Of a DNA stretch of 9,937 nt, positions 1-6,133 are shown in pieces. The translations under genes were made by a program, and so were the position numbers. The stretch comes from Lysobacterales bacterium. Lineage in GTDB: Bacteria; Pseudomonadota; Gammaproteobacteria; Xanthomonadales; SZUA-36. The notes below the pieces were generated by a model, which was given only the letters and a program-made list of their open reading frames with translations, made no database searches and had not been told where the DNA came from. The first letter of the stretch is position 1, and the number at the start of each line of letters is the position of its first letter. Location of the stretch: positions 1 through 9,937 of the forward strand of contig SHZL01000082.1 in assembly GCA_009692275.1 (NCBI GenBank), given 5' to 3'.

Positions 1-57
1 CGCGCTGATGAGCACCGTGAGCTCCCCGGAATGCCAGTCACGTAATAGCAGTTTCAT
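1..57 (-). CDS. ABC transporter permease, FtsX/YbbP-like (partial, N-terminus only)
   Basis: Only 19 codons are inside the window and the gene runs off the left edge. The visible peptide begins MKLLLRDWHSGELTVLISA. This matches the start of YbbP-type permeases, where an Arg-(Asp/Glu)-Trp/Ala segment and a Gly-Glu-Leu precede the first membrane helix. It lies immediately downstream of a YbbA-type ATPase on the same strand, the usual order for this transporter, which family knowledge links to export from the inner membrane of lipids or other ligands, often beside tesA. The start is uncertain. An in-frame ATG at 90 overlaps the ybbA stop as TAATG and would add 11 residues; neither start has a strong Shine-Dalgarno sequence. 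I chose 57 because the peptide from there looks most like a natural N-terminus. Confidence 0.65.
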   Translation of the reverse strand, partial: MKLLLRDWHSGELTVLISA

Positions 58-89
58 CGACAGCCCGCGAGTCGAAGATCCCTGATACA

Positions 90-845
90 TTACAGATGCT
101 GCAGTGACGGTTGCCGTGGAGTCTGAATCGGGGCCTGCCCCGGCGCAGCGACGAATTGCCCGGCTTCCATGTACAGGATGCGGTTGCAGCGCGAAGCAAG
201 CGAGATGTCATGCGTGACCAGCAACAAGGTTGTACCGGCATCGCGGTTGAGTTCAAACAGCAGGTTGATTACGGTTGCACCCGTACGTTGGTCGAGGTTG
301 CCTGTGGGTTCATCGGCAAAAAGCACGGTTGGCCGCACCACAAAAGCCCTGGCAATGGCAACGCGCTGTTTCTCGCCCCCGGATAACTGGTGCGGGTAAT
401 GAGCTTTACGGGGTTCGAGACCAACGGTGCGCAAGGCCTCCAGCGCCGCGCCGCGCGGCGCAGTAACCCCGGCAAGTTCCAGCGGCAACATGACATTTTC
501 CAGGGCTGTCAGGGAGGGCAGCAAGTGAAAGGACTGGAACACAAATCCTACCTTCTGGGCCCGGAGCGCCGCACGGCCGTCTTCGTCCATTGCGGTGAGT
601 TCTGCATCGCCAAGCCAGATCTTCCCGCCACTGGGAACGTCCAGCCCTGCCAATAGTCCGAGGAGAGTCGATTTGCCCGCACCGGAGACACCGACAATGG
701 CGACGGATTCGCCCGCAAAAACATCCAGGCTCACATGGTCAAGTATGGTGAGCATGCCCTCCGGGCTGGTAACCTGCTTGTACAGGTTTTCAGCTTTCAT
801 TACACGAACAGGATTCTGCATGCGATCGGTTTCCGCCTGGTTCAT
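90..845 (-). CDS. ybbA: ABC transporter ATP-binding protein, YbbA family
   Basis: This is the ATPase subunit of a MacB/LolD-like ABC transporter and should act on the cytoplasmic face of the inner membrane with the permease that follows. All nucleotide-binding elements are visible in the 251-residue frame: Walker A GVSGAGKST (52-60, Lys58), Q-loop Gln104 in FVFQSF, signature LSGGEKQ (154-160), Walker B VLFADEP (174-180, Glu179) and H-loop His212 in LVTHD. The usual family length is about 230 residues. The N-terminus could therefore begin at Met1 (845), Met9 (821) or Met16 (800). Met1 has the best ribosome site, AAGG eight bases upstream, but makes the gene overlap tesA by 26 bases. The C-terminal 20 residues (rich in Pro and Gln) go past the conserved fold. 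A tesA-ybbA-ybbP neighbourhood is classic for Gammaproteobacteria. The transported substrate cannot be told from sequence. Confidence 0.93.
   Translation of the reverse strand: MNQAETDRMQNPVRVMKAENLYKQVTSPEGMLTILDHVSLDVFAGESVAIVGVSGAGKSTLLGLLAGLDVPSGGKIWLGDAELTAMDEDGRAALRAQKVGFVFQSFHLLPSLTALENVMLPLELAGVTAPRGAALEALRTVGLEPRKAHYPHQLSGGEKQRVAIARAFVVRPTVLFADEPTGNLDQRTGATVINLLFELNRDAGTTLLLVTHDISLASRCNRILYMEAGQFVAAPGQAPIQTPRQPSLQHL
810..813 (+). promoter_or_regulatory. Ribosome binding site of tesA
   Basis: AGGA lies six bases before the ATG at 820. It supports 820 as the true tesA start, although the same frame is open upstream to 595. It also places the tesA translation signal inside the coding region of the divergent ybbA gene. 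Confidence 0.6.
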
Positions 846-1434
846 TATTTTTGCCTTATCCCTTTCTTGTGCTGCCCGGGCCGGGGATGAAGGGGTAATC
901 CTCGTCCTCGGTGACAGCCTCAGCGCCGCTTATGAAATGAAACTGGACGAGTCCTGGCCCAGCCTGTTACAAAACCGGCTTACTGAAGATGGTTATGCTT
1001 ACCGGGTTTTCAACTCAAGCATTGCCGGGGATACCACGCAAGGAGGCTTGTCGCGCTTGCCGCGCCTGCTTGCAGAGAACCATCCACAGGTTGTGATCAT
1101 TGAGCTGGGCGGCAACGATGGCCTGCGCGGTTTGTCGCCGGATGTTACCCGCGCCAACCTGCAATCCATGATTACCCAGAGCCTGGACAGCGGCGCCAGG
1201 GTGGTGCTGGCGGGCATACAGCTTCCACCCAACTACGGCAAGACCTACAGCGAGAAGTTCAGCGCCATGTACCGCGCGCTGGCAACCGAGCAGGAAATCC
1301 AGTTCATTCCCTTCCTGCTGCAAGGCGTGGCGCTGGATCCTGCCCTTATGCGGGATGATGGAATTCATCCCATTGCGGAGGCCCAGCCCATCCTGCTGGA
1401 TACGGTCTGGCAGGCTCTTGAGCCCATATTGTAG
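820..1434 (+). CDS. tesA: TesA-type arylesterase / lysophospholipase L1, GDSL (SGNH) hydrolase
   Basis: A 204-residue SGNH hydrolase, close to the usual TesA length. TesA enzymes hydrolyse acyl thioesters, lysophospholipids and simple esters in the periplasm. The four family blocks are present: GDSLSAAY with nucleophile Ser33, Gly70 in IAGDTTQGG, Asn99 in GGNDGLRG, and the Asp180/His183 pair in DDGIHP. Residues 1-21 form a signal peptide with a hydrophobic core and a probable signal peptidase I cut after Ala-Arg-Ala. The Cys at 17 does not sit in a good lipobox. I chose 820 because of the AGGA at 810-813 and because the signal peptide begins there; the extra open frame back to 595 is antisense to ybbA. 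The start overlaps the 5' end of the divergent ybbA. No terminator is visible before the next plus-strand gene 84 bases on. Confidence 0.95.
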   Translation: MRSVSAWFIIFALSLSCAARAGDEGVILVLGDSLSAAYEMKLDESWPSLLQNRLTEDGYAYRVFNSSIAGDTTQGGLSRLPRLLAENHPQVVIIELGGNDGLRGLSPDVTRANLQSMITQSLDSGARVVLAGIQLPPNYGKTYSEKFSAMYRALATEQEIQFIPFLLQGVALDPALMRDDGIHPIAEAQPILLDTVWQALEPIL

Positions 1435-1506
1435 TACTCTTTGCAGCCAGGCAATCCAGAATCAATCACCAACAAACACCGGTCATTCAACGAGGCAATC
1501 AATAAT

Positions 1507-1511
1507 GGGAG
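1507..1511 (+). promoter_or_regulatory. Ribosome binding site of the PDZ membrane protein gene
   Basis: GGGAG lies seven bases before the ATG at 1519. It decides for 1519 over the in-frame TTG at 1441, which has no comparable signal and would add 26 polar residues before the first membrane helix. Confidence 0.6.
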
Positions 1512-1518
1512 CAATACC

Positions 1519-2520
1519 ATGAGCAGTCCACCTGGTGATGGCCGCTTGATGCTTATCATACTGGCCCTGCTTGCGGGCACCTGGGGAGTGCTGGGGTGGA
1601 TGGACCTTGCGCAGCAGGCCCGGGCGGGGTTCGATACCGATGGCAACAATACAGCCACTCGAGTCCTGGCCGGCAGTTCCGCAGAGGCCGCAGGCCTAAA
1701 GGTGGGCGACTACATTACGCATTACGATGGAGCCCCGCTGGCCGATGCATCAACCATTGCCCACCAACCGCGCAAGAAGGCCGGGGACGTTCGCCGGGTC
1801 ACTGTCGAGCGGGAAGGCAAGAGTGTCAACCTGCGCATTGCTTACCGGCACTTATCGGATCACGAATTGGCCCTGGCCCGCGCCTCGCTGATTATCGGTT
1901 ACTGCTTTCTGCTGCTGCCTTTTGTGGCCTGGTTTCGCCAGTCTAACGAAGCCACGCGCGTACTGGTGATTGCCGGCACCGGATTAAGCCTTGCGTTCAT
2001 GGGCGGACCCTACATTGCCGATTTCAGCATGCGATCAATTGCGCTCGCCATAACCAGCCTTTACGTGATGTTTGGCATAGCGGCATTGCTGCAGTTCCTG
2101 TTGGTCTTTCCCCATCGCAGGCCGTGGCTGAACCGATCCTTTGGTAAGAAGCTGCTCTATTTTCCTGCTTTCGTGCTGTGGCTGCTGATTGCGTACCGGG
2201 CCCTGTTTACTCCTCTTGCCAGCAGCGGCCTGAACACACTGACGAGGTTTACAGCGGGTATCATCGTCGGGGCTTACATTCTGGTAAGCCTGTTCCAGGT
2301 GCTGCGGAACTACAGTCGTACAGACCAGGCTGAGCGCAAGGCTTGCGCTTTGAACGGCATGCTGCTGGGAACGGTGGTGGGTTTGATGCCGGTAACCATT
2401 GCGCAGATGGTTAGTACGTTTTCGCCACAGGCTATGCTGCCCGGGCAGGATTATTATTTCGTTACCCTGGCACTCATTCCATTGACCTGGGCACGATCGG
2501 CCAGCAGGCCCAGGCCCTGA
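1519..2520 (+). CDS. PDZ-domain multi-pass membrane protein resembling the sensory half of ComP-like kinases
   Basis: A 333-residue inner membrane protein of unknown function. A first helix (about 10-29) is followed by a PDZ-like domain (about 48-108) with the pattern VLAGSSAEAAGLKVGDYI, typical of the PDZ fold that follows a helix in ComP-type sensors. Six or seven further helices follow (about 122-139, 147-166, 173-197, 212-230, 244-262, 279-299, 313-325). A polar stretch with SRTDQAERKACALNG precedes the penultimate helix, as in 7TM regions of ComP-like histidine kinases. The protein stops with PLTWARSASRPRP just after the last helix, where those proteins continue into a kinase, cyclase or phosphatase domain. 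No output domain is encoded and the convergent bkdB ends 13 bases away. It lies 84 bases after tesA on the same strand and may be cotranscribed with it. The family assignment is inferred from architecture, not from a search. Confidence 0.8.
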   Translation: MSSPPGDGRLMLIILALLAGTWGVLGWMDLAQQARAGFDTDGNNTATRVLAGSSAEAAGLKVGDYITHYDGAPLADASTIAHQPRKKAGDVRRVTVEREGKSVNLRIAYRHLSDHELALARASLIIGYCFLLLPFVAWFRQSNEATRVLVIAGTGLSLAFMGGPYIADFSMRSIALAITSLYVMFGIAALLQFLLVFPHRRPWLNRSFGKKLLYFPAFVLWLLIAYRALFTPLASSGLNTLTRFTAGIIVGAYILVSLFQVLRNYSRTDQAERKACALNGMLLGTVVGLMPVTIAQMVSTFSPQAMLPGQDYYFVTLALIPLTWARSASRPRP

Positions 2521-2533
2521 TAAAACCAGCTGC

Positions 2534-3781
2534 TCAAGGCTGCAGAACAAGGCTTGCCGGTTGCTCCAACAGCAGTTTCAGTGCCTGGATCATGGCTGCA
2601 GCATCGTAGCCATCAACGAAGCGGTGGTCGAACGAGGATGACAGGTTCATCATCGTGCGGATCACGATCTGGCCGTTGACCACCATGGGACGTTGCACTG
2701 CCTTGTTGACGCCAATGATGGCGACTTCCGGCAAATTAATGATGGGGGTACTGACCACGCCACCCAGTTTGCCCAGGCTGGTGAGGGTAATGGTTGATCC
2801 GCCCAATTCCTCGCGACTGGCGCTGTTGTCCCGCGCGGCCTCGCTGACACGGCGTATTTCAGTCGCCATGTCTTCCAGTTGTCGCTCTTGCGCTTGACGT
2901 ACCACCGGTACTTTCAAGCCATCCGCCGTCTGCGTGGCGATGCCAAGATGCACCGCTTCATGCCGGATCAACACATTGCGTTCGCGATCATAATGACTGT
3001 TGCATTGTGGGAAATCCCGCAGAACCCGGGTCAGGGCCATGCTGATAAAAGGCAGCAGGGTCAGGGTGCCACGCTCTGCAGCGCGTCCCTGGTTGAGCAA
3101 AGATCGCAGCGACTCCAGCGCGGTAATGTCTACTTCTTCAACGTAGGAAAAATGTGGAACTTCGCTATTGGCTTGCTCCATTCGCTGGGCGATTTTGCGT
3201 CGCAGTCCTACCACCTTGGTTTCCGTAGTGGCGTTTTTGCCGTTGGCCAGTGGGAGTGCGGCCACGGGAAGTGCGGCCACCTGCGCAGTCAGGGGCGTAT
3301 TGCCAGCCAGGAAGGCGTCGAGATCCTGCTTGAGAATACGCCCCCCCGGCCCACTGCCTGCGACATCGCTGAGGTTTACCCCGGCTTCCCTGGCGCGCTG
3401 GCGGATTGAGGGCGAGGTCCTGGCTTTTTCGTTTGCGGCCGGCGCTGACTGCGTTTTGCCCGGGACGGACGCAGGCACGGCTTCCCTGGTTGCATCTGCC
3501 GTTTTTTTGTCATCGCCGGTGCCGCTCGCGGGTGCAGCAGCTTCAATGGCAAAGGTAATCAGCGGCGAACCCACGGGGACGCTGTCGCCGACTTCGCCCG
3601 CCAGCGACACGACCCGTCCGCTTACGGGCGAGGACAGTTCCACCGCAGCCTTGTCGGTCAGCATGGAGCAGATCGGGTCCTCTTCCTTTACCAGAGCCCC
3701 AACCTGCACCATCCATTCGGCTATTTCTGCCTCGACAGTTCCTTCTCCGAGGTCCGGCAGCTTGAAGATGTAGTCGCTCAT
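2534..3781 (-). CDS. bkdB: Dihydrolipoamide acyltransferase (E2) of branched-chain 2-oxoacid dehydrogenase
   Basis: E2 core subunit, 415 residues, transferring the branched acyl group from lipoamide to CoA in the cytoplasm. One lipoyl domain (1-80) carries the lipoylated lysine Lys44 in LTDKAAVE. An Ala/Pro-rich linker (about 81-120) leads to the peripheral subunit-binding domain (122-158, beginning TSPSIRQRAREAGVNL). A second Ala/Pro-rich linker precedes the catalytic domain (about 185-415). The catalytic motif is SFDHRFVDG, with His386 and Asp390; TPIINLPEVAIIGV is the usual E2 signature. I start at 3781 because MSDYIFKLPDLGEG is a standard E2 N-terminus, GGAGG stands four bases upstream, and the ATG overlaps the E1-beta stop as ATGA. 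The frame is open to 3874, but that part lies inside E1-beta. The 2-oxoacid preference rests on the E1 neighbours. Confidence 0.95.
   Translation of the reverse strand: MSDYIFKLPDLGEGTVEAEIAEWMVQVGALVKEEDPICSMLTDKAAVELSSPVSGRVVSLAGEVGDSVPVGSPLITFAIEAAAPASGTGDDKKTADATREAVPASVPGKTQSAPAANEKARTSPSIRQRAREAGVNLSDVAGSGPGGRILKQDLDAFLAGNTPLTAQVAALPVAALPLANGKNATTETKVVGLRRKIAQRMEQANSEVPHFSYVEEVDITALESLRSLLNQGRAAERGTLTLLPFISMALTRVLRDFPQCNSHYDRERNVLIRHEAVHLGIATQTADGLKVPVVRQAQERQLEDMATEIRRVSEAARDNSASREELGGSTITLTSLGKLGGVVSTPIINLPEVAIIGVNKAVQRPMVVNGQIVIRTMMNLSSSFDHRFVDGYDAAAMIQALKLLLEQPASLVLQP
3252..3280. repeat. Two-copy 15-bp tandem repeat in the E2 linker
   Basis: Two near-identical 15-base units (tgggagtgcggccac at 3251-3265, then gggaagtgcggccac) stand in tandem. 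They encode VAALP-VAALP in the flexible linker before the E2 catalytic domain. Such linkers tolerate length change, so this looks like a small in-frame duplication. Confidence 0.55.
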
Positions 3782-4794
3782 TTTGCCTCCATGACCTTGC
3801 GGATCCCGGCCAATAATCGCTTTTGTCCCGGGAAATACTGCCACTCGAAAGCATGCGGGTAGGGCGTGTCCCAACCGGTGACGCGTTCAATGGGTGCTTC
3901 GAGGCTCCAGAAGCATTCCTCCTGCACGGTGGCAACCAGTTCCGCGCCATAGCCACAAAAGCGGGTGGCTTCATGTGCTACCAGGCAGCGGCCGGTTTTG
4001 CTTACCGACTGCCGGATGGTATCGATGTCCAGGGGCATCAGGGTGCGGACGTCTATGATGTCGGCCGACACCCCAGCCAGTTTTGCGGCGGCCTGGGCCA
4101 CATGGACAATAGTGCCATAACTGATGATGGTCAGTTCGTGGCCGGTTTCTACCAGGGCGGCTTTGCCCAGAGGGACGTTGTAATAGGCCTCTGGAACCTC
4201 ACCCAGCGGGTGGCTGGACCAGGGCACCGAGGGATTGTTTGGGTCGCCATCAAACGGCCCGTTATAGATCCGCTTGGGCTCGAAAAAAATCACGGGGTCG
4301 TTGGACTCAATGGCGCTGACCAGCAAACCCTTGGCGTCAAACGGGTTCGACGGCATAACCGTTATCAAGCCGGAAATGTGGGTGAAGATGGCCTCCGGGC
4401 TTTGCGAATGGGTTTGCCCGCCACGTATGCCGCCACCGCAGGGTGTGCGGATGGTGACGGGAGAATAGAACGTGCCGTCGCTGCGGTAACGCAGGCGCGC
4501 CAGTTCGCTGACCACCTGGTCAAAGCCGGGGTAGATGTAGTCAGCGAACTGGATTTCGGCGACCGGGCGCAGCCCGTTGACACCAAGACCGATGGCGGTG
4601 CCGATGATGCCGCCTTCGGCGATGGGCGCATCGATTACGCGATGATCCCCATATTTCTTCTGCAGGCCCTCGGTGCAGCGGAATACCCCGCCAAAGTAGC
4701 CCACATCCTCACCGAGTATTACCACGGAAGGATCTATGTCCAGCATGATGTCCAGTGCAGAATTGATCGCCTGGATCATGGTCATCTGTGCCAT
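3778..4794 (-). CDS. bkdA2: Branched-chain 2-oxoacid dehydrogenase E1 component, beta subunit
   Basis: Beta subunit of the thiamin-diphosphate-dependent E1 that decarboxylates 2-oxoisovalerate, 4-methyl-2-oxopentanoate and 3-methyl-2-oxopentanoate. It has 338 residues, the normal length. Visible landmarks are ILGEDVGYFGGVFRCTEGL (27-44), the conserved acidic residue Glu60 in DAPIAEGG, EIQFADYIYPGFDQ (80-93), and His129 in QTHSQSPEA. The C-terminal transketolase-like domain has DVRTLMPLDIDTI (248-260) and the VQEECFWSLEAPIERVTGWDTPYP stretch near 290-313. FRC, HSQSPEA and VQEECF.LEAPI all point to the branched-chain enzyme rather than pyruvate dehydrogenase. The ATG at 4794 follows the E1-alpha stop by two bases, with GGAGG ten bases upstream inside E1-alpha. 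Its stop overlaps the bkdB start, so the three genes form one tightly coupled operon. Confidence 0.96.
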   Translation of the reverse strand: MAQMTMIQAINSALDIMLDIDPSVVILGEDVGYFGGVFRCTEGLQKKYGDHRVIDAPIAEGGIIGTAIGLGVNGLRPVAEIQFADYIYPGFDQVVSELARLRYRSDGTFYSPVTIRTPCGGGIRGGQTHSQSPEAIFTHISGLITVMPSNPFDAKGLLVSAIESNDPVIFFEPKRIYNGPFDGDPNNPSVPWSSHPLGEVPEAYYNVPLGKAALVETGHELTIISYGTIVHVAQAAAKLAGVSADIIDVRTLMPLDIDTIRQSVSKTGRCLVAHEATRFCGYGAELVATVQEECFWSLEAPIERVTGWDTPYPHAFEWQYFPGQKRLLAGIRKVMEAK

Positions 4795-4796
4795 GG

Positions 4797-6035
4797 TCAG
4801 ATGCCCTCCAGTTCGAGCAGTTGTGCCTGCTGGCGCTGCAGGTGTTGGGGCATGTGTTCGAAAACGTCCTCAAACATCTCGTGCACGCGGAGGAATGGTC
4901 CTTCAGTCATGGTTCCAAACGTGGTGGCTTTTTTCCAGCAGTCGAGCACGTACTGTTTCATCTGCTCTTCCATGGCAAGGTGCTGCTCGTCGGACCACGA
5001 GCCAGCTTGTACCAGGTGGCCTTTGAGTCGATGCAGCGGGTCCCCCAGGGGGAATGCCGCCCACTCATCTTTCGGGCGGTAGCGCGTCGGGTCGTCACTG
5101 GTGGAGTGTGCGCCACCGCGGTACGTGACCAGTTCGATCAGGGTCGGGCCACCGCCGCTGCGAGCCCGCTCTGCCGCCCATTGGGTAACGGCGTAAACTG
5201 CCAGCAAGTCATTTCCATCTACCCGTACTCCCGGTATACCAAGCCCGAGGCCGCGCGCAGCAAAGGAACGCCGCTCACCGCCGGCGACACCCTGGAATGT
5301 GGATATGGCCCATTGATTGTTGACCACGTTGAGTATTACCGGCGCCTGGTAAACCGCTGCAAAAGTAAGTGCGTAGTGGAAGTCCGCCTCAGCCGTGCTG
5401 CCGTCCCCCACCCAGGAAGCTGCAATAGCGTCCTCGCCTTTGATGGCCGCAGCCATTGCCCAACCCACCGCTTGCGGATACTGGGTAGCCAGGTTGCCGG
5501 AAATGGTGAATACGCGATTCTTTGCGTTCTGGTAAAACACCGGCATTTGCCTGCCGCGACAGAAGTCGTTGGTATTGGACAGGCAATGACTCATCATCTC
5601 GACCAGGCCGGTATTGCGCAGGATATAGAGGCCCTGGTTACGATAAGCCGGGAAAAGCATGTCACTGTCGCGTAACGCAAGGCCGCCACCAATCGACACA
5701 GCTTCTTCGCCCAGTGACTGCACGTAAAAGGTGATTTTGCCCTGGCGCTGCATGCGCTGCATGCGATCGTCGTACTGGCGTACCAACACCATCAGGCGCA
5801 AAGCCTCAAGCAGGGTGGATGAATCCAGGCCGGGATTCCACGGACCCTGCGCAGCGTGGTTTTCATCCAGCACCCGCACCAGGTCATTGCTGAGGAATTC
5901 GATGTCCGACATCCGCGAATCAACAGGTGGCCGCGCGACGGCTCCCGCGGGCGATAGCGCGAGGTAGCTGAAGTCGGGCGTTTCACCTGGCCGTGCTGCC
6001 GCATGCGGGATATGCAGGCGTGACTTTTGACTCAT
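4797..6035 (-). CDS. bkdA1: Branched-chain 2-oxoacid dehydrogenase E1 component, alpha subunit
   Basis: Alpha subunit of the E1 heterotetramer, 412 residues, close to Pseudomonas BkdA1. The thiamin-diphosphate motif begins GDGSTAEADFHYALTF at Gly210 and ends with Asn239-Asn240 (VVNNQWAIST). Other marks are FYVQSLGEEAVSIGG (103-117), FPAYRNQG (128-135) and the loop HSTSDDPTRYR (310-320). That loop corresponds to the phosphorylation loop of the mitochondrial branched-chain enzyme; there is no sign that the bacterial protein is phosphorylated. The roughly 65-residue N-terminal arm before the core is as in BkdA1 proteins. The start at 6035 has AGGA eight bases upstream. It is the first gene of bkdA1-bkdA2-bkdB and has a 98-base leader with a palindrome and a candidate promoter, so the bkd genes may be transcribed independently of fabH and sox upstream. 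Confidence 0.96.
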   Translation of the reverse strand: MSQKSRLHIPHAAARPGETPDFSYLALSPAGAVARPPVDSRMSDIEFLSNDLVRVLDENHAAQGPWNPGLDSSTLLEALRLMVLVRQYDDRMQRMQRQGKITFYVQSLGEEAVSIGGGLALRDSDMLFPAYRNQGLYILRNTGLVEMMSHCLSNTNDFCRGRQMPVFYQNAKNRVFTISGNLATQYPQAVGWAMAAAIKGEDAIAASWVGDGSTAEADFHYALTFAAVYQAPVILNVVNNQWAISTFQGVAGGERRSFAARGLGLGIPGVRVDGNDLLAVYAVTQWAAERARSGGGPTLIELVTYRGGAHSTSDDPTRYRPKDEWAAFPLGDPLHRLKGHLVQAGSWSDEQHLAMEEQMKQYVLDCWKKATTFGTMTEGPFLRVHEMFEDVFEHMPQHLQRQQAQLLELEGI

Positions 6036-6067
6036 GGCATTGATCCTGGGCGTCGGGAATAGGGTGT

Positions 6068-6094
6068 ATTTTAAACGATTGCTGTTAACAGCAA
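6068..6094 (-). promoter_or_regulatory. Candidate sigma-70-like promoter of bkdA1-bkdA2-bkdB
   Basis: On the minus strand TAAAAT (6073-6068) matches the -10 consensus at five of six positions, and a weak -35 (TTGCTG, 6094-6089) lies 15 bases upstream. It would start transcription about 25 bases before the bkdA1 ATG at 6035. The spacing is short and the -35 is poor, so a regulator may assist or the call may be wrong. Confidence 0.3.
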
Positions 6095-6095
6095 T
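6078..6095. promoter_or_regulatory. Perfect 18-bp palindrome, candidate operator for the bkd operon
   Basis: attgctgttaacagcaat is its own reverse complement over 18 bases, centred on GTTAAC. It lies between fabH and bkdA1 and covers the candidate -35 region, the position expected of a repressor site. As RNA it could also form a 7-bp stem with a TTAA loop, but no run of T follows on the minus strand, so a terminator of fabH is less likely. I cannot assign it to a known regulator. Regulators that control branched-chain amino acid genes in Proteobacteria, such as LiuR, are candidates to test. Confidence 0.45.
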
Positions 6096-6133
6096 AAGCG
6101 ATAACTGTCCAACCGGGTAGCGGGTGGTTCACA

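Noticed and set aside
448..461. 14-bp GC palindrome gcgccgcgcggcgc.
   Set aside because: It is inside ybbA, encoding an Ala/Arg/Gly stretch, and low-complexity GC runs readily give such palindromes.
595..819. In-frame upstream extension of tesA.
   Set aside because: It is antisense to ybbA, would bury the signal peptide inside the protein, and a good ribosome site precedes the ATG at 820.
816..828. 13-mer ctgcatgcgatcg repeated exactly at 5757-5769.
   Set aside because: Only two copies in unrelated coding contexts; not convincing as a functional or mobile repeat.
1441..1518. TTG start for the PDZ protein adding 26 residues.
   Set aside because: No ribosome site there, while GGGAG precedes the ATG at 1519 and the membrane helix then begins near the N-terminus.
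3782..3874. In-frame upstream extension of bkdB.
   Set aside because: It lies inside the E1-beta coding region; the E2 N-terminus MSDYIFKLPDLGEG and GGAGG site fix the start at 3781.
3823..5082. A 419-codon open frame on the plus strand, antisense to bkdA2 and bkdA1.
   Set aside because: It lies wholly opposite two unmistakable conserved genes, has no recognisable domain, and long antisense frames are common in GC-rich coding DNA.
4788..5675. A 295-codon plus-strand frame antisense to bkdA1.
   Set aside because: Shadow of the E1-alpha gene; no ribosome site and no family resemblance.
5745..5762. Two-copy 9-bp tandem repeat gcgctgcat in bkdA1.
   Set aside because: It encodes RMQRMQR at a place where the family has the same length, so it is coincidental codon use rather than an insertion.
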